The notes under the pieces: generated by a model
What the model was told of the DNA's origin: nothing
The model's input: only the letters and a program-made list of their open reading frames with translations
Databases searched by the model: none
Source: Mytilus trossulus
Taxonomy: Eukaryota; Mollusca; Bivalvia; Mytilida; Mytilidae
Assembly (NCBI RefSeq): GCF_036588685.1
Contig: NC_086378.1
Coordinates: 23,351,578 to 23,415,577, forward strand
Length of the DNA: 64,000 nucleotides
Reading direction: 5' to 3'
Made by a program: the position numbers and the translations under genes
In this document: positions 24,501 through 35,539 of the stretch, piece after piece
How positions within the stretch are numbered: the stretch's first letter is position 1
How the letters are laid out: each line of letters starts with the position of its first letter

Positions 24501-27500
24501 GCGAGGATTTGGAGAAGGTTGACATTGCGGGTTCAAGTGATTCCATATGGTATGAAGATGCATTTTGTTTGTCAAAATACGTTTGAATAAAGTTTTTGTG
24601 ATTGGTTTATCTGTTTTAATTAAAAAAAAATTGCCATTTCAGAGAGAACAAATATATAGTTAATAAACATTGCAATAATCAATATGAATTTTGGAAACTA
24701 ATTCTCGTTTTTATTATTTTTTAATGCACAATTGTAGCTTATATTAGATTCGAATGAAGCATATTATTAATTTCTGTGCTTGAATTATTATCAGCAATAA
24801 TTTCTCTATAGAACGCGGATGTCCTACTTTTTATGTTCAATAGACCGTGAAAGTGGCATCAAAATTCTAATTTGATATTGAAATGAGAAAGATCATATAG
24901 CGGGACGGACGGACGGATGGACATACAGGCTGAAAAACATAATGCCCCTAGCCGGGGCATACAAACATGAGGCTAAATAGTTAGTTGAAAGAAATCAAAA
25001 TCTTGCTTAAAATCGACAGCCATACAGCCAGTGATAAACAGCAAAATGTTGGCTTTGTAGTACTTTTATTGGTAAAAGTATGAAGAAAAATTACTTTTCA
25101 TTGCATTGAATAATCAATTCTTCAACTACAGGAATTTTCACGTATGGAATGAAGCGTGGATATCAAGACCTGATCTCGGTAAAGGTTATGATGGTTGGCA
25201 AGTTATTGATGCAACACCACAAGAATTAAGTTCAGGTAATTAGTATAGATTGTTTGATGTTTATAATGATGCTTTGTATAAAACTTTACTTGGAGTTATA
25301 TTTTCTGAATGGTAAAACAATCATTTACAGAATTGTTGATGCATACTTATGTAGCATTTGTTATGTTATGTTCAAAAAAGATATGTTTATAATATTACTA
25401 TTTTGCAGCATAGGTACTTGGGGACAGGACAATTTTCATTATTTTCCAAACTCTGTTATTTTCTGTTTATTTCAATTCTTTTCACGTATGTAGGTTTACA
25501 TTATTCAATCTGAACACAATTTGTATAACTTTTAAAAAAAAAGGCCTGAGCTCTCAAGCGATATCTTTTTAATTTTTAATCTATCTGTTGGATTCTATTT
25601 GAGAATTTTATCAATAATCTGGTGCATCTTGTGACAATTTGAGTGTTCTATCATTAAATGTTGAAAAAGTTAATAGCAATCCTTAATTTTAATTAAAAAA
25701 AAAGACAATTCTTGTTAAAATAAAAAGAACAAACAATTATAGTACGCTCAAAAATAAGATTGTATGATTTAAAGGCTAAAAGTTATTTAGCTCCTGACGT
25801 TATTGTATATATATATATAAACATCCATCTCATTCATTTGCTACAATTGTCAGTGCCTTCCCGATTGAGGTACTATGTCCAGAAAAGTGCTGCAGTCTCA
25901 CCAAATTTATAACTTGTAATTTTATTTTAGGTGTTTACCAGTGCGGACCAGCACCTGTTACTGCTATAAAGAAAGGTGAAATTGGACGACCATTTGATGC
26001 ACCTTTTATATTTGCTGAAGTAAATGCAGATATTGTTCATTGGGAAATACTTCCAAATGATTCATGGGTTATCATTAAAACTGACAGTAACGAGTATGTA
26101 TTTAAAATAGTTAAAGATGGAAATTCCTTTTACAATACATCATATATTAGTACAAACGAAAAATGCTAAAGCTCTTAGCATATTTATCAACTATGAAATC
26201 AAATTCGAACTTCATTAAGATCTAACGCTTATTTTTTTACGTCGATTATAAACTTCGACCGTAATACCATATGTATACTTAGTTCATGACCCATTTTACT
26301 TTAATAAGCGAAAAAATCTTCTGTGTTTTCATTATTTCTTATATTTCACTGTATTTTTTCCCTTAAATAAGGGGAACGTCAAATAAATGTATTTCTTCTA
26401 CATAAGTGTTTCCATAGAAGTTGTTCTTTTCCCCTGTATATCGTCTATACGTTTCTTTGTTTCCGAATAGTTTTTGCTAATCTAATGGTAACACATATTG
26501 TTTTCGGAGGAGATAAATATAAAAGATTAGGGTAGTATGTTGAAATGTCCATTAGGTTTATTTTGGTGGTTTCTTGTAATGTTATATTTATATTCAAGTG
26601 TTGGTAAAAACATAAGCACCAAGAAACCAGACGGAAGACCATATAACGGAGAAGCATCTGTATGGAGAGGATACGGAGAAAAATATCGACTAGATGTTAC
26701 AAGCGAATATAAGTACCCCGAGGGTAGTTTAGAGGAAAGGCTTGCAGTTCAGAATGCTGACAATGAGGCGAAAGGTGGACGTGATGTATTTGCTACGGGC
26801 GACACAATGGTATGTTTACTTGAGGGATACATTGTATTCAGATGAAACATGCATTACCACAAAATCATATTTCTTCTAGTAACTTTGTTAATGATGCCTA
26901 TTTAGTATTATTGAAATAAATCGTGCTAATTGTACGTTAATCAACACAACTGGCTGGTTATAGTTATGTATTTGTATCAAATGATATTCATTGTTTGTTT
27001 TCAATTTAGATGCTATTGTGATTGACCACCAAGCTGTCAACTATAAAAATAATAAAAATCTGCCAATTCGTCTGTAGACACCCTTATTTTTATCACCAGA
27101 AGTAAACTAAATTTAATACTACTACTAAGTAGTTATTTTGTTCAAATTGTGCACTCCTATAAAATACAAGAATGCCAAAAATTCGACTAACAATACAATG
27201 ATGATACTAAGCAATCTTCGGGCAACGCCGACATCACCTTCGACTTATTAAATCACATTGAAGCTGAATGGATATAAAAGTAAAATATGTCTACAGGATT
27301 AGACTAAAACCATTACTATATTGTATAGTTGAGCATCAAAATTTCATATCAGCAATGAAGTTTATACACACACATTTTGCAATCTTAAAAATAATATGAA
27401 TACCATTGATATTACAAAACAAAAACCCCAAAAAAACCCGAAATATTAAAACAGCTGTTAACAACATTGATCCACACTATTATATATTCAATGCATTAAA

Positions 27501-30500
27501 ACTAACAGGATATTTGTAAACCAATACATGTGTTGTATCTGCTAGGATATATCGGTGGAGATTGAAGAAAAAGATGGTGTTTTGGTGGGCAATGACTTTG
27601 AAGTAGAACTCAAACTGAAAAATATTAAAAAGAAAAAGGCACTGAGAACTGTAAAGCATTTACAAGTAGTAATAGATAGCGTAAAATATACTGGAGATGG
27701 GAGACGTAATGTTATAAAAAAAAGTTTTGATGATATCCGTCTTGATTTCGGTGAAGGTAGGTTTCTTTATCATTGCTGTTTAAAATTACAGAACTTAAAG
27801 GATATATGTATAAAAGCAGATGTTGTATATAACTTTATAAGGTATCAATCAAGTGACATAAAGAAAGACTAGGTGTTAACCTAACATATGTCCATCATCA
27901 CTCATCCTCAATCCCAAGTGTCTATGAAAAATATCTAGCTCCAAAATGTAGAAACGGGTCTTAGAATAACGTATCTTAAATTTAGGCAAACGTAGTTAAC
28001 CAATGTTCAAATCACACAATTCGATGCAGATGACAAACCAAGGCAACAAAAAAAAAATCTCATATGGTCTGAGAGCAGAACAAGACAGAGTGGGTCGACA
28101 GCTAATCGTCTCTTGTTATGCTTTAAATCAGAAAATACTTAGAAATACCCTCTGATAACAGATCAATTAACAAAAACACACCAGCTTTATGTTACTGTTT
28201 GTCCTAAAATTCAGTGGTTGTTGTTAGTTGCCGTCTTCCTTACTGATTTAGTTTTGTTTTTTGTTTTTGCAAAATTCAGGCTGTAGGTTTTCCTTTAAGA
28301 TTGTTTTTTACATTTTGTTATCCGAAAGCCTTTGTAGTTTACCATGCGGTTTATGTTTTGTACATTGCTACAGGCCTTACAATGGTCCATAGATGTGTGC
28401 ATTCTTATCCTTTGGTATATGGCGAATAGTCTCATTTCACACACTCTTATTTGTTATGCCCACCTACGATAGTAGAGGGGCATTATGTTTTCTGGTCTGT
28501 GCGTCTGTTCGTCCGTCTGTTCGTTTGTTATACAAATAAAATAAACCATTCTCAAATAATGCCGTGTCAAGAAATGCGATAGTTTGTTAAGACAAGCCCA
28601 GGTATCTGTACCTGCTGATTTAAACACTATGCCGTCCAAGAATCTCTGATCTGCGTCTTTACCATTTAGTGCGTTTCATATAGCAGTTTCACATCAATTG
28701 CAGGAGCTGAAATCAAACTTTATTTCTGAAAGTCAATTTCTGTATTTGTAATAAAAGTAAGTTTTCATTCCATTAATGGTATCTGTATGACTGCTGAAAA
28801 AATTGTATTTATTTTATTGTTATATGACTCTCCATGTAAAATGCCCATATAGAACCAGCTGGAAAATATTTACTCAACGAGGAGAAAGATAATGAAAGGT
28901 AAGAAATAGTTGTCCCATTTTTCAAGAGGTTTGGCTTGTAGATTGCAATAAGCAGTTCTAATTTCAAGAAGATATAGAAAAAAGAGACCAATTCATTTTA
29001 ATGTTGAATATCGGGAGAGTATCTTTAGATGGTAAGCTGCATTAATAAATTTAGACATAAAAAAATGAAATGTTGGTTAGTTTCAATCTTTGTATATCAA
29101 GAAGTATTTATTCCATCTGATTCGACAAAATATGTAAAAAATATCAACTATACCAGACTTTGATAGTGTTCATTTTGCCCTGCTTAATTTATTATCTCAT
29201 TTCAGAGAAGACAGTTAAATTTACAGTTAAAACAGATGAATATTTGGACAAAATGTATGAATTGTTTGGAATGGAAATTATGGCATATGCCCATATCAAG
29301 GAGACTGAGAATTGTTACGTTAAGACAGATGATTTCCGTTTGAGACGTCCAGATATTACGATAGAGGTACATCAAAAATGTTATTAATCCTTGTATTGAA
29401 TTTTGCATTATAAATATACACTCATTAGTGATACTAGGCGTATTATTGTGAACACCAGACGCGCTTTTTATCTGCAAAAGACTCACAGTGACAATGACAC
29501 TCAATTAAAAAGAGTTAAAAGGCCAAAATAAAGCACGAAGTTGAAGAGCATTGAAGACCAAATATTTCAAAAGGTTTTGCCAATTTTGTAGAACATATTA
29601 TGAAATGGTATATATATGTACACGACACCTCAATATATCACCACTTGCTGAGGAAGGCATCTTTTTGAAGATGTGTCATACGAAATACATTTTTATTCAT
29701 TATGCTTGGAAAGATTGACCCCAAGTTTGACTGAAATTTGTAACTGTTATTGACATTCATGGTTTATACCTCAATAATAAAGGAACACAACAGCAAGACC
29801 ACGAGATAGATTTTGGTCATTAATTGATCCATAATAATAGACAATAGTCTATGATATAATTATATCGAGCTCGAATCATCCTTATTCAAGACGTGGAGTT
29901 CGTGTTGTTTATTCTTTGGTTTTCTATGTTGTGTCATGTGTACTATTGTTTGTCTGTTTGTCTTTTTAATTTTAGCCATGGCGTTGTCATTTTGTTTTAA
30001 GAATCATGAGCTTGACTGTCCCTTTGGTATCTTTCGTCCCACTTTTAAACTAATAAAAATGAGACAACAGAAATATACAGTCAATTTTAAATTCTATAAA
30101 AGACAAATGATATATAACGGTAGACAGTTACTTACGAAATTAATTAAATAGGCACATTTACAGGTGAAATGATGTAAATAATGATTTTAAAAGTTAGCTC
30201 TTTCTCTATAATCAACGAGGGTTCTTTAATTTTTATGATTTTTTATATGTTTCAGGTTCCTTCAAAGGTCAAAGTTGGAAATCCTTTCAAAGTGAAACTG
30301 TCATTTAAAAATCCTTTACCAAAACCTCTTACTAAATGTTCCTACCTCATCGAAGGAAACGGAATTGAAAATAAGGCAAACTCAGCAAGGTAATATAATG
30401 TGAAATGTGTATACTGTATTATTGATGGTGAGACGTTAATAAATTATTATTGTATTGTATTATTGGTAATAACATTTAAATTTAGAAGATTTGTTGTTTG

Positions 30501-31187
30501 ATTGAATGATTTTTTGGCTTTTTTTTAGCCAAGAATAATCAAGAACGAACTCCTTATTTATTAATATGGGTTTAGTTTTAGTTACTTCTTAAACAATGCA
30601 TAATAAACAAAAAATGAATCTGTATACATAAACCCATTATATACAACAGGATTTAGATTATGTACGCCATACACGCGTTTCCCCTACAAATGACACATCA
30701 GTTTTTAAAAGGCCAAATAAAGCACGAAGTTGAAAAATATCGAAGATTCACAATTTCGAATGGTTTTGTCAAACACAGCTATTTCTTAGGGTAAAAGATT
30801 CTTAGTATTTAAAATAAATGTAAACAGTTAATTTATTATTTTTTGATCATATCAATGATTATATTTGAGTGTGTATAGTTTAAACTAAAGTATTCGTTAT
30901 CATATTATAATATTACCCTCAGCTTGCAGAAGTTATAATGATGGACAATTCAGGATTAATCATAATTGACATATATATTATGCATAGTTTTAGTTTAATA
31001 ATTTCCAAAATATTAAGAATTATGACATATATTTATTGAATTCTATAGTGATGTTCCTGCTAAGTCAGAATGGAGTACTATGGAAGAGTTAGTAGCTGAA
31101 ACAGAGGGTGAAATTCAAATCAACTGTAGTTTTGATTGTGAAGAATTGAGGGACATTATTGGAATGGTATCTGTAAAAGCAGAATAA
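11556..31187 (+). CDS. Transglutaminase TG1 (protein-glutamine gamma-glutamyltransferase), 14 coding exons
   Basis: Coding exons: 11556-11826, 12404-12622, 14290-14568, 15017-15135, 15667-15780, 23446-23623, 24399-24549, 25132-25235, 25931-26093, 26599-26809, 27546-27756, 29206-29366, 30256-30389, 31049-31187. They total 2,454 nt (817 aa), with every phase matching. Residues 1-90 are a Tyr/Arg/Asp-rich tail ([13 protein letters not shown] ... YPWERD) with no signal peptide. A transglutaminase N domain follows ([26 protein letters not shown]), then the core. Its triad is Cys384 in GQCWVF, His447 in NFHVWNEAW and Asp470 in [10 protein letters not shown]; the His-Asp spacing of 23 equals human TG2. 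Two C-terminal beta-barrels follow from about residue 604. The enzyme should catalyse Ca-dependent glutamine-lysine crosslinking. Intron 5 holds a 7.1-kb transposon. TG2 and TG3 downstream are paralogues. Confidence 0.9.
13130..13235. repeat. Cluster of short inverted repeats around CTGTTCTAG / GACAGT
   Basis: Within TG1 intron 2, ACTGTTCTAGGACAGT is an imperfect palindrome. Related words (CAGACAGTTCTAG, GAACAGTTCTAACC, CTAGAACTG) recur within about 100 bp. The element class is unknown. Confidence 0.35.
15507..15532. repeat. Poly(T) run of 26 in TG1 intron 4
   Basis: An uninterrupted run of T, seen directly. It could be the inverted A-tail of a retroposon or simple slippage; the flanks show no recognisable element. 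Confidence 0.9.
15858..15889. repeat. Left terminal inverted repeat of the 7.1-kb transposon
   Basis: 32 bp, starting ATATCGATGGG and ending ACCAAATAAC. It matches the inverted sequence at 22956-22987 at 31 of 32 positions. Homology between the two ends stops sharply beyond it. Confidence 0.85.
16369..16374 (-). terminator. Possible poly(A) signal for the transposon ORF
   Basis: TTTATT on the plus strand gives AATAAA on the minus strand, about 275 nt after the ORF stop. Such hexamers are frequent in this AT-rich DNA, so the call is weak. Confidence 0.3.
16648..21525 (-). CDS. Transposon ORF: 24-aa repeat array, OTU protease, AT-hook, DDE-like transposase
   Basis: Open for 1,625 codons without introns. 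Residues about 62-600 are 22-23 copies of a 24-residue acidic unit ([15 protein letters not shown] ...). A Ser/Lys-rich linker follows, then an OTU cysteine-protease domain: PDGNCFFRA near residue 812 (Asp-Cys) and HYDG near 947 (His). An AT-hook GRPRG lies near 998 and a Cys cluster (CSKCKFKC) near 1068. The C-terminal third has an RNase H-like pattern: TFDLQAV near 1324, [12 protein letters not shown] near 1399 and [16 protein letters not shown] near 1443. From memory this resembles a metazoan and fungal transposase-like family (DUF7869 type). A splice acceptor (TTTTACAG) overlaps codons 1-4, and a donor AAG|GTAAGA lies on the minus strand at 21960, so a spliced mRNA would start at Met5 (21513). 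OTU enzymes remove ubiquitin; why a transposon carries one is unknown. Confidence 0.8.
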   Translation of the reverse strand: MFYRMECTEWSSDDEWMNAIAVEENSHSIENTTTENNLSVTGDSQRQPVNTTPENIGQEVVGTPHEDIQQELNDTRPVQNEQEGDDTPHEDIQQELNDTRPVKNEQESSDTPHEGIQQELNDTRPVQNEQEGDDTPHEDIQQELNDTRPVQNEQEGDDTPHEDIQQELNDTRPIQNEQEGDDTPHEDIQQELNDTRPIQNEQEGDNTPHEDIQQELNDTRPVQNEQEGNDTPHEDIQQELNDTRPVQNEQESSDTPHEGIQQELNDTRPVQNEQEGDDTPHEDIQQELNNTRPVQNEQESGDTPHEDIQQELNDTRPVQNEQEGDDTPHEDIQQELNDTRPVQNEQVSGDTPHEDIQQELNDTRPVQNEQESGDKPHEDIQQEFNDTGPVQNEQEGDDTPHEDIQQELNDTRPVQNEQESGDTPHEDIQQELNDTRPVQNEQESGDTPHEDIQQEVNDTRPVQNEQESGDTPHEDIQQELNDTRPVQNEQESGDTPHEDIQQEFNDTRSVQNEQEGDDTPHEDIQQELNDTRPLQNEQESGDTPHEDIQQELNDTRSVQNEQESGDTPHEDIQQELNDTRPLQNEQESGDTPHEDIQQELNDTTPENIQQGVIVSIDEESSDDNIPLSRLKHRTTFVEDEDIESIIDSEDSYKVTKADINSSDSNLSAPSSEGISNTDSEYETLTLHKRRRKLSKKRNTKENKINRKTEKKSKVVQVISKNKTAKTINADRSTNGNVQNTPLSCKETYTSLQHQTNSSKGQSTKQMEEYSIIQSIKEVSAQESEYFEKERNQCEQKLDSLLAANGLVRKEVSPDGNCFFRASLLHVPYVKDENELRGMLCGHIIDNANEYVVFFSNNETNESFEEDMIWIDFRTEVEELKCSGKWTNRAADLLPLALSNWSRKPIKIFTSLSQKPVIDITPTLCESDQSSFIFLSYITSEDNSIPSHYDGCVKNSSQASQEQPCNKHAEKDQNDVQNDAIENITDQQPITPSKTRKKVGRPRGTPLRKSHTFMTPPKKKLYRKRKATPDEWKKNIRKKLRMSGKEYVSQRGKPVHQKVVKSVDCSKCKFKCSQKITEENRQKIFDLFWSLESYERKKDFIISRVEEKQTRKYIDPNNDITQKRKRNIHRSYFFDIGGTKTVVCKMYFKKTLDVGDAYIDNAMQNESGGVFIGADKRGKHTPHNKTKPEYLQKVRSHIESFPAVEGHYTRKSSNRRYLGAELNVPRMYQLYLDYYKESTPQNQLVSLTIYRKTFNEEYNFSFHVPKKDQCNICVTYDRGIADASISENEKKKYYEHQQMKMRAREEKKKDKDKSKTTNDTFVATFDLQAVLQTPCSLVSQIYYMRKLNCYNLSVYNLGTKNATCYLWSEVEGKRGACEITTCLYLQLLSLTANIKNVILYSDACAGQNRNQFTATGLMHAVINLPNIDIIDHKFLESGHTQMECDSMHSAIEFAKKKTEIYIPSQWATVVRMARRTNPYSVVPIQHEDIYDFKKLQKTTLTYSKVDANGEKVNWLKIKWLRYSKQEPQHILFKHTFDQDFRRLRIIEFDKNGVPVTSIKGHELPRKYKGKQPITLAKKKDLLNLCKTKVIPAEYHKFYKDLPANGEVPDNLPDPDVEEEEQDSEQE
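19733..21340 (-). repeat. In-frame 72-bp coding minisatellite, about 22 units
   Basis: The repeat encodes the 24-residue array of the transposon ORF. Because 72 is a multiple of three and no unit has a stop in several frames, long artificial ORFs appear on the plus strand too (up to 632 codons). Units differ by few substitutions (GDD, SGD or SSD endings; QQEL, QQEF or QQEV), a sign of recent expansion or homogenisation. Confidence 0.95.
21516..21960 (-). other. Predicted 5' leader intron of the transposon gene
   Basis: On the minus strand, CACCAAG|GTAAGATTTT at 21960 is a strong donor and GTTTTACAG|GATGGAATGC at 21517/21516 is a plausible acceptor. The upstream exon has no ATG nearby, so translation would begin at ATGGAATGC (21513) within the long exon. 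This is predicted from motifs only. Confidence 0.45.
22956..22987. repeat. Right terminal inverted repeat of the 7.1-kb transposon
   Basis: On the plus strand it reads GTTATTTGGTTGTGG at its inner end and CCCATCGATAT at its outer end. It is the inverse of 15858-15889, with one A/T mismatch. Confidence 0.85.
23889..24160 (+). repeat. Dispersed repeat DR1, plus copy in TG1 intron 6
   Basis: The ordered DR1 blocks are visible: GTGGTATGAGTGGCAATGAG, then AAAGGTCAAGG, CAAGCTATAAAGGGCC, AACGGGAAAACTAAC and CGAGAAACGAGAAAC. It is noncoding. Confidence 0.7.
24895..24970 (-). repeat. GGACGGACGGA repeat fragment in TG1 intron 7
   Basis: It carries GGGACGGACGGACGGATGG, then ATAATGCCCCTAGCCGGGGC. Inverted relatives occur at 28455-28530 (GGGGCATTATGTTTTCTGGT then CGTCCGTCTGTTCG) and 13738-13800. 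This is a dispersed repeat family with short CCGTC-rich tracts. Confidence 0.5.
28371..28680. repeat. Repeat-rich segment of TG1 intron 11
   Basis: A degenerate minus DR1 piece (GGCCTTACAATGGTCC ... AGTCTCATTTC) is followed by a block TGCCCACCTACGATAGTAGA then GGGGCATTATGTTTTCTGGT and CGTCCGTCTGTTCG. The latter is related to 13738-13800 and 24895-24970. No genes are visible. Confidence 0.45.
29400..29600 (+). repeat. Dispersed repeat DR3, plus copy in TG1 intron 12
   Basis: CACCAGACGCGC and GGCCAAAATAAAGCACGAAG followed by TTGAAGA recur at about 30655-30775 (intron 13; GGCCAAATAAAGCACGAAG). A short piece recurs at 38500-38530, and an inverted version at about 62150-62290. Noncoding. Confidence 0.6.
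29890..30062 (+). repeat. Dispersed repeat DR2, plus copy in TG1 intron 12
   Basis: It is nearly identical to the central part of 3366-3602: GTTCGTGTTGTTTATTCTTT, GTGTCATGTGTACTATTG and GCCATGGCGTTGTCA. The ORF over it is not a gene. Confidence 0.75.
30650..30780 (+). repeat. Dispersed repeat DR3, plus copy in TG1 intron 13
   Basis: It shares ACGCGTTTC and GGCCAAATAAAGCACGAAG then TTGAAAAATATCGAAGA with the copy at 29400-29600. Confidence 0.6.
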
Positions 31188-31485
31188 TTACAATGCAAGG
31201 AAAATTATTTCATCAAATCAGACGCTATATAGTATACCCAAATCAAAAGCAGCATGTGATATTAAATGTATATCAACATTAATTTCCATTTTATCTAAAA
31301 CAATATATTGTTTTTTTTTATAGTTAGTATTGAGATTTATTATAGTTTACATTATTTACATGACTTCCATTGAGATTAGAACTATTTAGTATTCCTTTAT
31401 ACAACTTATATTGATATATTTTATCTAACCGATATGAAAAATGTTACGTTTTGTTTTTTTTATATATTTTACTCTTTTACAAAAA

Positions 31486-31491
31486 AATAAA
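31486..31491 (+). terminator. Predicted poly(A) signal of TG1
   Basis: AATAAA about 300 nt after the TG1 stop codon, just before a DR-type repeat at about 31545. It is the first canonical hexamer I see on the plus strand after the stop. Confidence 0.45.
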
Positions 31492-31544
31492 TTAAAAAAA
31501 TGCAGTATCCAACTTAATGATTTCAAAATAACTTGGTGGCCTTC

Positions 31545-34500
31545 GGCTGTTTTCGGCTGTTTTCTGCCCTTTAATAGGGTTGTTGTCTCTTTGACACATT
31601 CCCCATTTCCATTCTCAATTTATTTAAATTTTATACCATATGCATATAGACAGTGTTAATGAAAATAATGCTTACACAATTTTCATGCGTCCGAAGCGCT
31701 TTTTCGGATTTATCTTCATCAGAAACGCTCAGTCCGAACATTTGAAACCGAAGAATGTAAGATTTACACAATTGAGAGCTATACGACTAAAAGAAACCTA
31801 AAACAACAGCCAAGTTCATATCTTAAGTCAACTTTGCATGAGAGAGTTGGAACCTTTGATATTAATTTTATCATATATACTTTTCTTGTATGCTCTGATT
31901 TTTTGTCTCACAAAAATACACATCACATTGTTTTCTATGAAAGGAAATGATGTTATATATTTGGTCTGAAGCTTGAAGTGTTCAGTTGTAGCGTGTTATC
32001 AAGTTTTATATCTGCCGTGCCGCTACTTTTTGTTTGCTATATTATAAACTGCGACACAGATCAAAACTCTGTTTAATCAGTTGGTATTTGAAATTGAATT
32101 TTTGTTGTTCCAATTGTTAAAGCTACAATCGTAGATTTTGACGTGTCTACTTTGCAACATGGAGGAGATATGGTCCACATATTGTAAATAAGGATCTAAG
32201 AGCTACTGTTCCACAGCAAGAACATATTCGCAATTTATTTTTTTCCAGAGTAATGCTTATGTACGGTATCAGATGTTCCTGAAACTTTTCTACTAAAAGA
32301 TCTTAACATGAAAATCCGCCTTCATAAAGGACATCTTGGTCTATAAATAAATCAAAGAACCTTTTGACCACTGAAAATTCTTGATACTATTGAGTATGCA
32401 CTTTGTGGACTAGACTTGTTATTAATGTATTATCAGATATGCATGATACTTTGTGTATTGTAATATATAGTAATACCCTAATAGATACCCATATCTTTAT
32501 GCCATTCCCGCTGTTGACATATTATACAGTAGTTATTCTCTCTGCACATAGACATATTTTATTCTTGTCAATATGCATTTTGTCGTGTTTGTGAACATTA
32601 TTCCTTCTATATGCTTCATCAGATGTTCATGAATAATTAAAGGCAACTGACAGTAGTATATACCGCTGTTCAAAAATCATGTACATTGATTGAGAGAAAA
32701 CGAATCCAAAGTTCTGAACATTTGAAACAAATCATGAAACTGTACATTGTAATACCCTCAAACTAGAAGAAAACCTCGGTCTGTCGACATAATCATAATT
32801 TATGCTCTTTGCAATTGATTTATACAATTTAGTAGCACTTTGTGGATCAAATGTCTCCTATATAATTCATCAGGTGTGAATTAAACTTTGTTTACTGCAA
32901 GATGTTAAAAAAGCAAATTTGCGTATTAGTAGAAAATTGTGGTATATTGATAAAAAAAACTTCTACTTCTAGTTTAAAAAAATGTAATGCACGTTTCTAC
33001 ATTGAAAGATCATACCATGAAGGAACTTAACATAATAAAATGGTATGATAACAAATCATCGTGTTTATAATTTTATGAATACTCCTTATTCATTGATACA
33101 TTATATTTTTGTACATAATCATACCTAAATAAAGGCAACAGTAGTATACCGCTGTTCAAAACTCATAAATCCATGGACAAAAACAAAATCGGGGTAACAA
33201 ACAAAAACCGAGGGAAACGCATTAAATATAAGAGAAGAACAACGACACAACACTAAAATGTAACACACACAGAAACAAAGTCCCCAGTGTTAACAGTGGG
33301 TTACTTGCCAGTAATTTATATACCCCTTCGAAATTTATTTCTCCATGTTTAATGCCTCAAATTGCAAGAAGGGGGGAGAAATTACACGGTGAAAAAAATT
33401 GGGTCCAGAATTTTTAAAGGAAAGTAGTTATTTTGTCCAGCTTAAAAAGGTTTAAAATTAGCACTTCGGAAGCTGTCAAAAGATTTAAAAACGCCCTAAA
33501 CATAAAATTGTCCATTATTTGGATTAGAGCCGTTGAAGTTTTCTATAATTTTGATATAATTTGTCCCAAAAGTAGTACAACACACTGTAAACGTTTCTTT
33601 GAGAAAGCGCAGGTGGGAGTTTTTTTCTTTTCATTTATGTTCTAAAAGAAATGCACTACGAAATAATTGTGGTCTCGGACCATCAGACACAATACCAGGA
33701 GAATAACAAATATATAGTGATATTCGTTTAAAAAAAAGTTGATCAAGGATTTTTTCAAAAAGGGAAATTAAGGTGCTTAATTTCAATTTATGCTTGATAG
33801 ATTTCGTGCCATTTCTACGTACGAGAAAGTAGTATTTATTGATGTTCAAAAAGCGTGAATTAGTTTTGAATATAAACAACCAAGAAAAAAAAACCTACAG
33901 ACTTTGAATGAACTCCAAAGGAAGTGATACCGGGCACGTCGACAGAATAAAAACCATTATGATCTTAAAAAGAATATTTGAGTTGTAATTATCCCTTTGG
34001 CACAACATAAAGAATATAACTGACCAACAATATCTTCTTCTTCCTAACCGGACATGTTTATATATGAACCTATCTTTTAAAATGAAAAACTAATAAGATA
34101 TTGATTGGACATTAAAAAATATAAGTCGTGAACACTTTACACAAAAGAAAAAGATGGAAAAGGAAATCAAATTTACAAAACGATTCGAAACCAAATATTG
34201 TTTAACATGAACACTATAAAAAGGAGTTAACTCACATTGTTTATAAGTGTAAGCAGAATGGTTCATGACAAGAAAGGGATGATTAAACATTAGTTCTGTA
34301 CGACAGACAATATTTTCCTGTACTCTATCGGATTAATTTCAGAATTATTTGGTTGCATAACTTGGAAGGTGTTTGATCACCAGAACGATTTAATTGATTA
34401 AATGCATTCTAAGAATAGTACTCTATAGGAATAATAATCAACCAGTAGCTGTACCGATCGACCAAATGATAGTAAAAAAGTAAAATGATTCTGGTCTCAG

Positions 34501-34960
34501 TACCGCACATGTTGGGTCGTAATTTTCAGTCTATCAATTTTTACTGTGGTCCTTTCTCACACCGCTTTTTTACATTACTGCAAATTTCAATGGCTGCATT
34601 TGCATGACTTTTATGGGTGTCACTTAAATCTCATTATGCTAATTCATATCATCGTTTATGTAAAAAGGAATATAAATGAACTAAGTGGACCAGGAAGGGG
34701 TGCAAGATGAGAATTGATAAAAGAAAAAAAACACCATCATTAGGCCTTTTTTCAGTATCTACAGGCCTATAACTGGATAACTTAATTGTTCGTACCCCAA
34801 AATGAAAACAACGTTACTTCATTGGTTGCATTTCAGTTGTTTGGGACGTTTTTAACCAATCACGATGTTTTGATGTACACTTTTTGGCAAAAATACCCAT
34901 AATGCATTAGATTCTTAAATGGCGAATTGGATGAGTCTTATTACTTCTATTTGCATTTTG
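31545..34960. other. Intergenic DNA between TG1 and TG2, left part
   Basis: It holds a repeat piece at about 31545-31625 (GTTGTTGTCTCTTTGACACA), matching the insertion in the minisatellite. Two copies of another repeat start GTAGTATACCGCTGTTCAAA (about 32640-32770, diverged, and 33130-33310, longer). The remaining short ORFs are AT-rich, overlap one another, and match no family I recognise. Confidence 0.5.
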
Positions 34961-34964
34961 TCCC

Positions 34965-35280
34965 TATGTATGAAGTGTCTGCATTTGTTTCCACCTGTCC
35001 TAAGTGAGGAACCTGTTGTTCATTGATTGTCGTTTGTTGATGTGGTTCATAAGTGTTCCTTGTTTCTCTTTTTTGTATAGATTAGACCGTTTGGTTTTTC
35101 CTGTTTGTATGGTTTTACACTAGTAATAAATGGAGCCATTTATAGCTTGCTGTTCAGTGTGAGCCGAGGCTCCGTGTTGAAGGCCTTACTTTGACCTATG
35201 TATTAATTTTTACTAACTGTGACTAGGGTGGAGAGTTGTCTCATTGGCACTCGCACCACATCTTCTTATATCTATGTTGA
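34965..35280 (-). repeat. Dispersed repeat DR1, long minus copy
   Basis: Read on the plus strand it shows GTTTTACACTAGTAAT, TTTATAGCTTGCTGTTCAGT and GGAGAGTTGTCTCATTGGCA then CTCGCACCACATCTTC. A very similar copy in the same orientation occupies 58555-58860. This is the extended version of DR1, about 310 bp. Confidence 0.75.
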
Positions 35281-35539
35281 TTAAAGAATCAAGTTTAAGG
35301 CAAATCATAACAAACAAACAATTGGGACAATACCCCTAATGCGCCTTGAAATGAGGAACACAAAAGTCACGTGTAAACAAAAAATCTCTGTGTAGTGATA
35401 TTTGACACATTTCTATGATAAACAAATAACTGAGCTGAACCATTAGTGTTAATTTAGAAAATAAGGGAACACAGAATAAATGTGTAAAAACCATGGAGCT
35501 ATGAAATGTGTTCAAAGTATTAAAATTTCAAAGAACTTA

